From NCBI GenBank assembly GCA_038255145.1, contig JBBSLP010000104.1, forward strand, positions 1 through 10,807: a DNA stretch of 10,807 nt, in the 5' to 3' direction. The position numbers and the translations under genes were made by a program. The notes under the pieces were generated by a model. That model was not told the DNA's origin. It was given only the letters and a program-made list of their open reading frames with translations, and did no database searches. This document shows, one piece after another, positions 1-5,907 of this stretch (its first letter is position 1; each line of letters begins with the position of its first letter). The stretch is from WHTX01 sp038255145. Its GTDB lineage: Bacteria > Actinomycetota > Acidimicrobiia > Acidimicrobiales > CAIXPF01.

Positions 1-1
1 G

Positions 2-73
2 TGCGCTGCCCTTCTGGTCGGGCCCCACACCAAACTGATCTACGGCCTCAGGACCAAGAAGACGACGGCGTGA
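2..73 (+). CDS. 3' end of an unidentified protein (partial, runs in from the left edge)
   Basis: Reading from base 2, an open frame of 23 codons ends in TGA at 71-73. The visible C-terminus contains LVGPHTKLIYGLRTKK, a short hydrophobic stretch followed by a basic tail. That is plausible for a real protein end, but too short to place in a family. No start is visible because the gene would begin outside the window. The other frames across this stretch have no better claim. The call rests on the protein-like composition and on the hairpin found shortly after the stop, so it is tentative. Confidence 0.35.
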   Translation, partial: CAALLVGPHTKLIYGLRTKKTTA

Positions 74-109
74 CGGGCTCGCTCGCACCCATTTTCACGC
101 ACGCGTCAC

Positions 110-124
110 GGCTGCGCAGCAGCC
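110..124. terminator. Short GC hairpin, possible weak terminator
   Basis: GGCTGC-GCA-GCAGCC forms a perfect six-pair stem with a three-base loop, 36 bases after the stop of the left-edge gene. It is not followed by a T-run on either strand, so it is not a classical intrinsic terminator. Actinobacterial genomes often use such T-less hairpins, but this one could also occur by chance at this GC content. Confidence 0.22.
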
Positions 125-131
125 ACAGAAA

Positions 132-181
132 CTGATCTGATCTGATCTGGTCTGGTCTGGTCTGACTTGATCTGCTCTGGG
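132..181. repeat. Pentanucleotide microsatellite, CTGRT-type
   Basis: Ten consecutive five-base units read CTGAT x3, CTGGT x3, CTGAC, TTGAT, CTGCT, CTGGG. The array shows blocks of identical units and then decays at one edge, as expected from slippage followed by point mutation. It lies in the gap between the left-edge gene and the 3' end of the HTH regulator (stop at 193-195), so a change in copy number would not alter a protein. It is noticeably less GC-rich than its surroundings. Confidence 0.85.
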
Positions 182-192
182 CTCAGTCCAGC

Positions 193-1011
193 TCAGGGAC
201 CATCTGTTGAGGTGATCCGAGGCGGCGCCGCACTCCTGTGCAGCGCCGCCTCGGTCGTCTCGTCGGCGGCGAAGAACAGCTCGATGCTGAGCTCGTCGAG
301 GGTGACATCGGCGGTGCCGAACGTGCTCATGGTGGTGAACAGCGACAGCTCCTCCCCCTGGGACTCGACCCGCCACGGCACCACCACGTCGGCCGCGGGT
401 ACCGCCGCCGGCCGTCCCCACACCTCCCGGGGCGGGATGTGGGGCCAGGCGGCCACCTCGTCGGCCAGGGCCACCAGCTCAGGAGCCCGGGTGCGGGCCA
501 CTGCGGTGTCGAGCTGACGCAGCAGGTAGGCCGACCACTCGGCGAAGTTGCGGGTGCGGCCGGCGAAGCCGTCGGGGTGCAGCGACACCCGGAAGATGTT
601 GGTGGGCACGCCCCGCACGTCACCGGGGATGCCGTCGGCCAGACGGATGGCGGCCCGGTTGGTCAGCTGCACCGTCCAACCGCGATCGATGACCACAGCG
701 GGGAAGGGCTCGTGGGCGTCGAGCAGGGCCTGCAACGAGCGGCGCACCTGGGCCAACGCAGGACCATCGAGCCGGGCCTCGCCGTAACGGGACGCATGGC
801 CGGCAGCCAGGAGCCAGTCGTTGCGCTCCCGCAGGGGGACGTCGAGGTGTTGGGCGATGAGGACCACCAGCTCGGGGCTGGGCCGGGACTTGCCCAGCTC
901 GACGAAGCTGAGGTGGCGGGGTGACACCCCCACGTCGAAGGCCAGGTCCATCTGGCTGCGCCGGGCCCGGTCACGACGTTCCCTGATCAGAGGCCCCACC
1001 GCACTGCGCAT
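193..1011 (-). CDS. MmyB-type helix-turn-helix transcriptional regulator
   Basis: A 272-residue protein with an N-terminal XRE-type HTH at about residues 6-60 (IRERRDRARRSQMDLAF, SPRHLSFVELGKSRPSPEL). The remainder resembles the MmyB ligand-binding domain (PF17765-like), with a PAS-like core. Visible family features are RNFAEWSAYLLRQL in the middle and LSLFTTMSTFGTADVTLDELSIELFF near the C-terminus. Members often sit divergent to a small oxidoreductase or NTF2-like gene and repress it; here the neighbour is the NTF2 remnant at 1086-1323. The ATG at 1009-1011 was chosen because GGTAGG lies upstream at suitable spacing and the HTH begins immediately. The inverted repeat at 1044-1064 sits in the shared promoter and is a likely autoregulatory operator. 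The ligand is unknown. The gene appears intact although its probable target is destroyed. Confidence 0.9.
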   Translation of the reverse strand: MRSAVGPLIRERRDRARRSQMDLAFDVGVSPRHLSFVELGKSRPSPELVVLIAQHLDVPLRERNDWLLAAGHASRYGEARLDGPALAQVRRSLQALLDAHEPFPAVVIDRGWTVQLTNRAAIRLADGIPGDVRGVPTNIFRVSLHPDGFAGRTRNFAEWSAYLLRQLDTAVARTRAPELVALADEVAAWPHIPPREVWGRPAAVPAADVVVPWRVESQGEELSLFTTMSTFGTADVTLDELSIELFFAADETTEAALHRSAAPPRITSTDGP

Positions 1012-1043
1012 GGACGGAACCTACCGAGGGGGCCGACCGGGGA

Positions 1044-1064
1044 CGAGTACCTCACAGGTACTCG
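1044..1064. promoter_or_regulatory. Perfect inverted-repeat operator between the HTH regulator and the NTF2 remnant
   Basis: CGAGTACCT-CAC-AGGTACTCG has two perfect nine-base arms around a three-base spacer. It lies in the 74-base gap between the divergent starts, 33 bases upstream of the regulator ATG. Arms of this length and the half-turn geometry suit a dimeric HTH protein. That the adjacent MmyB-type regulator binds here is inferred from position and symmetry. Confidence 0.7.
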
Positions 1065-1085
1065 CTGCGGCGCACCTCGAGGCCG

Positions 1086-1323
1086 ATGCTGGCCCTCATG
1101 AGCGCCACCGACACCACCAACGTCCCCACCGACACCGAGGTCGACCAGCTGACCGAGCGCTACCTTCCGCTCGGCGGGGCGAACGGCCAGCCACCACGGC
1201 ACCGTGCGCTTCACCTGGGACATGGTCGGCCCCGACGGCAGCACCGTGGTGACGGTGGGGACGAGCTTCATCACCGTGGCCCCCGACGGCCGCATCGCCT
1301 CGGACCTGCAGTACCCGGCCTGA
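1086..1323 (+). pseudogene. NTF2/SnoaL-like protein, internally deleted and frameshifted
   Basis: The frame from ATG 1086 (or the internal ATG at 1098) gives an N-terminus, MSATDTTNVPTDTEVDQLTERYL, typical of small SnoaL/NTF2-like proteins. It then loses similarity near 1160-1172. The family's C-terminal third appears in a different frame: RTASHHGTVRFTWDMVGPDG, then GTSFITVAPDGRIASDLQ, ending in TGA at 1321-1323. A full-length member is about 120-140 residues, so I estimate that 50-60 codons of the middle are missing and that the deletion joined the ends out of frame. The wrong frame would read through into junk, so no NTF2 fold is made. It is divergent to the MmyB-type regulator, a common pairing. 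The family assignment rests mostly on the C-terminal piece. Confidence 0.75.
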
Positions 1324-1355
1324 CCTCCGTCGACGGCCAGCGCGGCCCACGGCGA

Positions 1356-2195
1356 TCAGGTGGCGGCGATTGGCGGGCGACGTCGTCGGCACAGCCCCAG
1401 GCCACGCTGACGCCGATCCCGCCGTGGCCGTAGTCGTGCAGGCAGCGGGCCGTGCCGACCTGCTCCTCCTCGAAGCGGATGGTGGACCGACCGGGCCGGA
1501 ACCCCACCTCGTGGGCCAGCACCACGGCACCGGCCAGGCGGGGCTCGACCTCGGCGCAGCGGGCCACGATGGCCCGCAACTCGTCGGGGTCGGGCTCGGC
1601 GGCCGTGCCCTCGGTGCTGCCCCCCCAGCACCACGTGGTCGCCGTGGGGGTGGTAGCTGGCCCAGGTGCCCTGGGGCGGTCCCTCGACGAAGAACGTGTC
1701 CAGGGAACGGACCTCACGGATCTCGACCACCCCACCCAGCCCGCCGAACCGGTCGGCCAGGTGGCGCAGGTAGACGGGCATGTCCACCAGGGGGTTGTCG
1801 GCTCAGAAGCCTTCGGCGAAACCCGCCGGCAGCTTGCCAGGGGCCACTGGCGCACAGCCGGACAGCTGGTCGGCCGTGGGCGGGATCATGCCTGCGGTCC
1901 GGGTGGCGAAGCGGCCCCGGCACACGCGCACCCCCGGCTGGTCAGGCCCCCTCGTCAGCTCGGCCCACGTGGCCGCCTCCCAGGTGTCGACCTGGTCACC
2001 GAACAGGCCGAACGACGGTCCGATCATGGCCGTGGCCAGGGCCGACGTGGTCGACAACGGCGGTGCGGCGGCCACGACCCGCACCCGCACGCCCGCCTCG
2101 GCCAGGCGGATGGCACTGGTCAGGCCGATGATGCCGGCGCCCACCACCACCGCGTCGGCCTGCTCCCCCGCCGACCCTGGGTTCACTGTCACCAC
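1356..2195 (-). pseudogene. FAD-dependent D-amino-acid oxidase (DAO family), multiply disrupted
   Basis: The N-terminus carries the FAD-binding motif AVVVGAGIIGLTSAIRLAEAG and continues through a DAO-like stretch to LPAGFAEGF. An in-frame TGA at 1803-1805 interrupts the protein before ADNPLVDMPVYLRHLADRF continues in the same frame. At about 1700, EVRSL joins DTFFVEG directly. Compared with known DAOs, about 43 codons, including the ADVVVNCTG region, are missing in frame. After YHPHGDHVVLGG the frame shifts at a seven-C run (plus strand 1620-1626) into STEGTAAEPDPDELRAIVAR, followed by the signatures GFRPGRSTIRFEEEQ and YGHGGIGVSVAWGCA. The original 3' end is uncertain: the post-shift frame stays open to 1271, while a further shift would stop at 1356. 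The likely start is GTG at 2195 or 2192, preceded by GGAGGT. Catalysis is not expected from this locus. Confidence 0.85.
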
Positions 2196-2225
2196 GGCAC
2201 ACCTCCGACTCGACGTCACCCTCCC

Positions 2226-2732
2226 CTGCGAAGCGACGAGGGGTTCCAGGAGGTTCCCGACGGCGGCAGATACCGAACCGGCGACGCCGTGTGGGCCGTC
2301 CGCTACGCCATCACCCTCGACGACCGCTGGCAGACGATGGCGGCCCACATCCACGGCCGGTCGGTCGGCGGCGAACGGACGCGGCACCTGGAACGGGCCG
2401 GCTCCGGGCGCTGGCTGGTCGACGGCGAGCTGCGGCCCGACCTCGACGGCTGCCTCGACGTCGACCTCGAGTCGTCGGCCTGCACCAACACCGCCGCCCT
2501 CCACCGCCTCGCCCTGGCCGTGGGGGCGGCCGCCGACGCGCCGGCGGTGTATGTGCGGGCCGAGGACCTGAGCGTCCGGCGCCTCGAGCAGCGCTACCAG
2601 CGCCTCGACGACGACGGTGTCCACCAGGTCCACGACTACCTGTCGCCCGCTTTCGACACCCACTGCCACCTGCGCTTCGACCGCTCTGGCCTGGCGGTCG
2701 ACTACCCGGGCCTGGCCCGCCAGGCCGCCTGA
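2226..2732 (+). CDS. Putative glycolipid-binding domain protein (PF06475/DUF1089-like), 5' end doubtful
   Basis: The strong part runs from about 2280 to the TGA at 2730-2732. It contains VWAVRYAITLDDRWQT, GRWLVDGELRPDLDGCLDVD, ESSACTNTAALHRLALAVG, VYVRAEDLSVRRLEQRYQRL and FDTHCHLRFDRSGLAVDYPG. These match the course of the PF06475 family, small proteins of about 180-190 residues with a possible glycolipid-binding role. The 5' end is poor: the only upstream candidate in frame is CTG at 2226, and GTG at 2289 would remove the first beta strands. Neither has a Shine-Dalgarno sequence. The N-terminus also looks shortened against the family (EGFQEVPDGGRYRTGDAVWAVRY). It may therefore be a 5'-eroded pseudogene, like its neighbours; the body of the frame is intact. 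Confidence 0.6.
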   Translation: MRSDEGFQEVPDGGRYRTGDAVWAVRYAITLDDRWQTMAAHIHGRSVGGERTRHLERAGSGRWLVDGELRPDLDGCLDVDLESSACTNTAALHRLALAVGAAADAPAVYVRAEDLSVRRLEQRYQRLDDDGVHQVHDYLSPAFDTHCHLRFDRSGLAVDYPGLARQAA

Positions 2733-2768
2733 CCACGGCGACGGTCGCCCGGCGGCCACCGGTCGACC

Positions 2769-3824
2769 TCAACCATGGGCACGAGGCCCGAACCCTCGGC
2801 GGCGGGCCGCCAGGACAACCGGGGGGGCACCGGCCAGGAAGACCCTGACCTGGGCCACCCGCTGGTCGAGGGGGCCGCTGACCAACTGGTAGGGGATGTC
2901 ACGCACGGCCAGGTCGTGCAGCACCATGCCCTGCATCCGGGCCCGCCAGGTGGCGTTGTCGCGCCAACCGTCCTGCTCGAAGGGGATGTCGTCGTCACAC
3001 ACGATCACGTGCTGGTAGCGGGTGCGGCACTCCTCGGCCATCACCCGTAGGGCCGGCAGGCTGTCGCGGTCGTAGTAGTGGCTGAAGAACATGGTGGTCA
3101 CGGCGTTGGTGTCCACGAACACGTAGCGGTCGGCCTGCAACGAGGCCGCGTCCTCGAGCTCGCGGTGCCGGGTGGCGATGGTGACGTAGTCCTCGAGGTC
3201 GAGCTGGCCGTCGCGCTCGGCGTAGTGCTGGCGGCCGTACTCGTGGGCCACGGCGGTGCCCAGCTCGGCGGCCATGCGCACGGCCAGGGTCGTCTTGCCC
3301 GTCGACTCGGCCCCCAGGAACACGACCCGCTCGACGAAGTGCCGGTAGACGCGGGGGTCGAGGTGGCCGCGCCCGGCGTGGATGTCGGCCCGCACGGCGG
3401 TGCCCGAGACGGGCACGGCCAGGCGCCCGGGGTCGACGGCCACGTGGACCATGCCCAGGTGGGCGGCGAAGGGCGGACCATAGGCCTCGCTCGACAGCAC
3501 CACATCGGGGCACAGACCGTGACGGGCCAACAGGTCGGCCACGTAGGCCCAGTGCACCGGCCCCGGGGCGTCGTCCGGCGGTCCGTCCGCGCCGACCACC
3601 ACGGTGGCCTGCGGGTACAGCTGGCGCAGCCAACCGGCCCGCACCTCGTCGTCCATGTCGGAGAAGTCGGGGTTGGCCCACACCACCACCGTCAGCCGCC
3701 CGGCCACCTCGAGGGCCCGATCCAACACGAGCTGGTGGCCACGGTGCAGCGGGGCGAACTTGCCCACCACCAGGGCGTGCTCAGGCGAGGGCACGGGCGG
3801 GGTCCTCGCGCTGGTCATGGTCAC
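2769..3824 (-). CDS. nadR: NadR-type bifunctional NMN adenylyltransferase / ribosylnicotinamide kinase
   Basis: A 351-residue cytoplasmic enzyme of NAD salvage. Residues 17-165 form a nucleotidyltransferase domain: KFAPLHRGHQ at 22-31 carries the HxGH-type ATP site, and VSGTAVR at 139-145 is the ISTSSTR-like loop that typifies NMN adenylyltransferases. Residues 166-345 form a P-loop kinase with Walker A GAESTGKT at 171-178, expected to phosphorylate nicotinamide riboside to NMN. There is no N-terminal HTH, so this is the enzyme-only form; DNA binding is supplied by the neighbouring NrtR. It is the last gene of nrtR-pnuC-nadR. Its start overlaps the pnuC 3' end by 44 bases, so translation is probably coupled. 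ATG 3824 is the first of two in-frame choices; 3818 is equally possible. All key motifs are present and the gene appears functional. Confidence 0.93.
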   Translation of the reverse strand: MTMTSARTPPVPSPEHALVVGKFAPLHRGHQLVLDRALEVAGRLTVVVWANPDFSDMDDEVRAGWLRQLYPQATVVVGADGPPDDAPGPVHWAYVADLLARHGLCPDVVLSSEAYGPPFAAHLGMVHVAVDPGRLAVPVSGTAVRADIHAGRGHLDPRVYRHFVERVVFLGAESTGKTTLAVRMAAELGTAVAHEYGRQHYAERDGQLDLEDYVTIATRHRELEDAASLQADRYVFVDTNAVTTMFFSHYYDRDSLPALRVMAEECRTRYQHVIVCDDDIPFEQDGWRDNATWRARMQGMVLHDLAVRDIPYQLVSGPLDQRVAQVRVFLAGAPPVVLAARRRGFGPRAHG

Positions 3825-4395
3825 GCTGGTCGTCGCGCCGCCACAGCACCCAGCCGCGGACGGACAGACCGAAGAGCACGAACTGCAGCAGGAACTGGCC
3901 CCTCAGGTCGAGGTGGCGGAAGTACACGGCTTGGAGCACGTTGACCACCAGCCACACCGGCCAGCTCCAGGTCCACTTGCGAGTGGTGGCCCAGTTGGCC
4001 AGGAGCGAGAGCGAGACGATGGTGAACTGGAACCACGCCCACCGGTCGACGAAGTCGCTGACGGCCACGGTGTAGCCGAAGATGGCCAGGCTGAGGATCC
4101 AGCCGGCGTGGTACCACCGGCGCTCGTCGAAGCGCACCCCCCCAGTGTCACGGCGGCGCTCGAGACGCCACAGCAACAGCCCGTGCACGCCGAACACCAG
4201 GTAGCTGGCCTGCAGACCGGCCAGCATGAACTGTCGTCCCGACAGGAAGAGGGCGAAGTACGGCACCAGCGAGGCGTTGGAGAAGTGCCAGTAGCCGATC
4301 CGCTTGCGCACCAGGAACAGCAGGGAGAGGGCCACCAGGACCGAGCCTGACCAGTCGAGCACCCAGGTGGGCACCGTGGTCCCGAACACGTTCAT
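3781..4395 (-). CDS. pnuC: Nicotinamide riboside transporter PnuC
   Basis: A 204-residue integral membrane protein with about seven hydrophobic helices, as in PnuC. Recognisable segments are WVLDWSGSVLVALSLLFL at the N-terminus, GLQASYLVFGVHGLLLW, GWILSLAIFGYTVAVSDF, WSWPVWLVVNVLQAVYF (the conserved Trp/Asn-containing helix) and LLQFVLFGLSVRGWVLW. It imports nicotinamide riboside by facilitated diffusion, and the cytoplasmic NadR kinase traps the substrate by phosphorylation; the genes are adjacent, as expected. Its ATG at 4395-4393 overlaps the nrtR stop in an ATGA arrangement, so its translation is coupled to nrtR. A seven-C run at 4137-4143 (plus strand) is read through in frame. The charged tail overlaps the nadR start. 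Confidence 0.92.
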   Translation of the reverse strand: MNVFGTTVPTWVLDWSGSVLVALSLLFLVRKRIGYWHFSNASLVPYFALFLSGRQFMLAGLQASYLVFGVHGLLLWRLERRRDTGGVRFDERRWYHAGWILSLAIFGYTVAVSDFVDRWAWFQFTIVSLSLLANWATTRKWTWSWPVWLVVNVLQAVYFRHLDLRGQFLLQFVLFGLSVRGWVLWRRDDQRDHDQREDPARALA

Positions 4396-5153
4396 CGTGC
4401 GCCCCCGCCGTCCTGGTTCCGCGCCCGTAGCGGTCGCCGCACCGGAGCGCCCCGGGCCCAGGCCTCTCCGGCCTCGAAGAGCTCCGGGGGCTTGCCCCCC
4501 CCGGCCCCGGGTGCGGCCCTCCGACCGGTACCCACCACCCAGCCGGCCGCGGTGACGCTGCGCCGGAAGTTGGCGCCATCGAGGGGCACGTCCCACACCG
4601 CCTCGTACACGGCCCGCAGCTCGCTGAGGGTGAACGTCGGACCCACGAAGGCGGTGGCCAGGTTGGACCATTCGAGGTCGCGACGCACCCGCTCGACGGC
4701 GTCACCGACGATGCGTTCGTGGTCGAAAGCCAGCTCCGTCCCGCCGCCCAGCACGTCGGTCACCGCCATCAGGGCCGCGTGCTCGGCATCCGTGCCCGCC
4801 ACCACCTCGCCGACCTGGCGGAGCACGGCCACGAAGGCCACGGTGACCACGTCCATGCGGGGGTCCCGGCCCGGGTCGCCGTAGGCGCCGAGCTGCACCA
4901 ACCGGGCGATGTCGACGCCGGTCTCCTCCACCAGCTCCCGACGGGCGGCGTCGTCGAGGGTCTCATCGGGACGCTTGAAGCCCCCAGGCACCGCCCAGGC
5001 GCCAGCGAAGGGTTCCTCGCCGCGCCGGACCAACAGCACCTGGAGCACGCCGTCGACCACCGTCAGGACGACCACGTCCACGGTGACGGCAAAGGGGGGG
5101 TAGGCCGCAGCGTCGTAGATGGCACCGCGTTCCCCAACCGTTCTTGTCGACAT
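4392..5153 (-). CDS. nrtR: NrtR-type Nudix/winged-helix transcriptional regulator of NAD metabolism
   Basis: A 253-residue protein. Residues 22-150 are a Nudix domain with a complete Nudix box at 58-80: the Gly, first Glu, REL, EE and Gly-Val positions are all present (GGFKRPDETL, RRELVEETGV). The C-terminal winged-helix part has the NrtR hallmark pattern FTLSELRAVYEAVWDVPLDG followed by NFRRSV. NrtR proteins repress NAD synthesis or salvage genes and use the Nudix-like domain to sense ADP-ribose-type ligands. Gene order nrtR-pnuC-nadR strongly supports that role. Because the box is intact, residual hydrolase activity is possible. ATG 5153 was chosen because the conserved protein begins there and a TAGTGT -10 lies seven bases upstream, giving a leaderless transcript. 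An eight-C run near the 3' end (4495-4502) is in frame. Confidence 0.88.
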   Translation of the reverse strand: MSTRTVGERGAIYDAAAYPPFAVTVDVVVLTVVDGVLQVLLVRRGEEPFAGAWAVPGGFKRPDETLDDAARRELVEETGVDIARLVQLGAYGDPGRDPRMDVVTVAFVAVLRQVGEVVAGTDAEHAALMAVTDVLGGGTELAFDHERIVGDAVERVRRDLEWSNLATAFVGPTFTLSELRAVYEAVWDVPLDGANFRRSVTAAGWVVGTGRRAAPGAGGGKPPELFEAGEAWARGAPVRRPLRARNQDGGGAR

Positions 5154-5160
5154 GACCAAT

Positions 5161-5199
5161 ACACTACAGCCAGTTCTTGTCTGTCCGACCAAAACGGAC
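5161..5199 (-). promoter_or_regulatory. Candidate leaderless promoter and operator of nrtR-pnuC-nadR
   Basis: On the minus strand TAGTGT (5166-5161) matches the actinobacterial -10 form TANNNT and ends seven bases before the nrtR ATG, so transcription would start at or next to the start codon. No Shine-Dalgarno sequence precedes the ATG, which agrees. An inverted repeat GTCCG-N7-CGGAC at 5183-5199 covers the expected -35 position (about 5184-5189). A repressor bound there would block polymerase. That NrtR binds it is inferred from location only. Confidence 0.5.
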
Positions 5200-5211
5200 G
5201 ATCTTCTCGTA

Positions 5212-5227
5212 AGGACCCCCGGGTCCT
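5212..5227. repeat. Short perfect inverted repeat in the nrtR / binding-protein intergenic region
   Basis: AGGACCC-CC-GGGTCCT has seven-base perfect arms separated by two bases. It overlaps the expected ribosome-binding region of the broken substrate-binding protein gene and lies 13 bases from the candidate NrtR operator. It could be a second protein site or a hairpin in the transcript; nothing further can be said from sequence. Confidence 0.5.
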
Positions 5228-5516
5228 CGATGCGCTCACCCGTCGCCAGTTCGTGGCCATGCTGGCGGCGGCCGACCTGATGACGGCGTGCGGTGACGAC
5301 GGCGACAACCCGTCGCCGACGGCGGTGGGTTCCGACTGGCCCCGCACCGTGGGCCGGGGTTTCGCCGAGACCGAGGTGCCGACCAGGCCCGTGCGGGTGG
5401 CGGCCACGGCCGACCGGGACCAGCTCGACGTGCGGTTGGCGCTGGGCCTCACCCCGTGCTGTACGGGTTCAGCGGCGACTACGAGGTAGCGGCCCCATGG
5501 CTCGACGCACCGGGCC
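5223..5516 (+). pseudogene. Remnant of a Tat/lipoprotein ABC-transporter substrate-binding protein (iron-siderophore type)
   Basis: The N-terminus contains a twin-arginine signal (LTRRQFVAMLAAADLM) ending in a lipobox-like TAC, then a low-complexity linker and VRVAATADRDQLDVRLALGL. This resembles the start of FepB/FhuD-type periplasmic-binding lipoproteins. At a four-C run (5452-5455) the frame shifts. The family continuation VLYGFSGDYEVAAPWLDA appears in another frame from 5456, consistent with loss of one C. Similarity ends abruptly near 5506-5516, where the next gene begins, so about 100 of the usual 300-plus residues remain. No ATG, GTG or TTG is in frame at the expected start. The gene has therefore lost its start, frame and most of its body. 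Its partners (permease, ATPase) are not in the window. Confidence 0.72.
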
Positions 5517-5528
5517 CGCTTCCTGCGG

Positions 5529-5834
5529 GTGTGGTCGACGATCAGCACCCCGCTGCTGTTCGTGGCCGCGGGGTGGCTGGCCGTCGACCCCAGCGGCGGC
5601 CTGGTGGCCAGCGTGATCCTCTACGCCGTGGTCTTCCTGGGCATCGAGGCCATCGCCCGTCGGCGCCTGCTGGCCTTCGTCGTCTCCGTGTTCGGCGTGG
5701 CCCTGGCCGTCTCGGCCATCACCTCCATCGCCCAGGGCGTCTACGGCCAGTGGCAGGTGGTGCTGGCCGCGCTGCTGGGCATCGCCGCCATCGCCGTGCT
5801 CGTGGCCAACCTGCGCGACCTGCGCCGGGGCTGA
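5529..5834 (+). CDS. Small multi-pass membrane protein, unknown function
   Basis: A 101-residue frame made almost entirely of hydrophobic helices: TPLLFVAAGWLAV, LVASVILYAVVFLGIEAIA, LLAFVVSVFGVALAVSAI and VVLAALLGIAAIAVLVANL. Three or four membrane spans end in a short basic tail (RDLRRG). I do not recognise the family. GTG 5529 is the first usable start but has no Shine-Dalgarno sequence. The same frame stays open upstream to a TAG at 5487-5489, reading HRARFLRVWSTIST, which looks like a cytoplasmic lead-in to the first helix. The deletion that truncated the substrate-binding protein probably also removed this gene's true 5' end, so it may be a truncated gene rather than a complete one. Confidence 0.55.
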   Translation: MWSTISTPLLFVAAGWLAVDPSGGLVASVILYAVVFLGIEAIARRRLLAFVVSVFGVALAVSAITSIAQGVYGQWQVVLAALLGIAAIAVLVANLRDLRRG

Positions 5835-5907
5835 GGCCGCCACCACGCCCCGGCCGAGGCCGCCAGCGGCTCATAGGTCGGACGGCCCAACCCCCGTGAG
5901 GCCGCCA

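Noticed and set aside
1803..1805. In-frame TGA of the oxidase as a selenocysteine or recoded codon
   Set aside because: DAO enzymes do not use selenocysteine, no SECIS-like hairpin stands out after it, and the same gene has two other disabling lesions.
1452..2225. Upstream extension of the glycolipid-binding frame across the oxidase pseudogene
   Set aside because: The translated sequence before 2226 is antisense to clear oxidase codons and shows no similarity to the PF06475 family.
3078..3944. A 288-codon + strand frame opposite nadR and pnuC
   Set aside because: Val/Gly/His-rich shadow of nadR; the minus strand has every catalytic motif of NadR.
5154..5222. NAD-sensing riboswitch before nrtR
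   Set aside because: The -10 element lies seven bases before the ATG, leaving no leader in which a riboswitch could fold.
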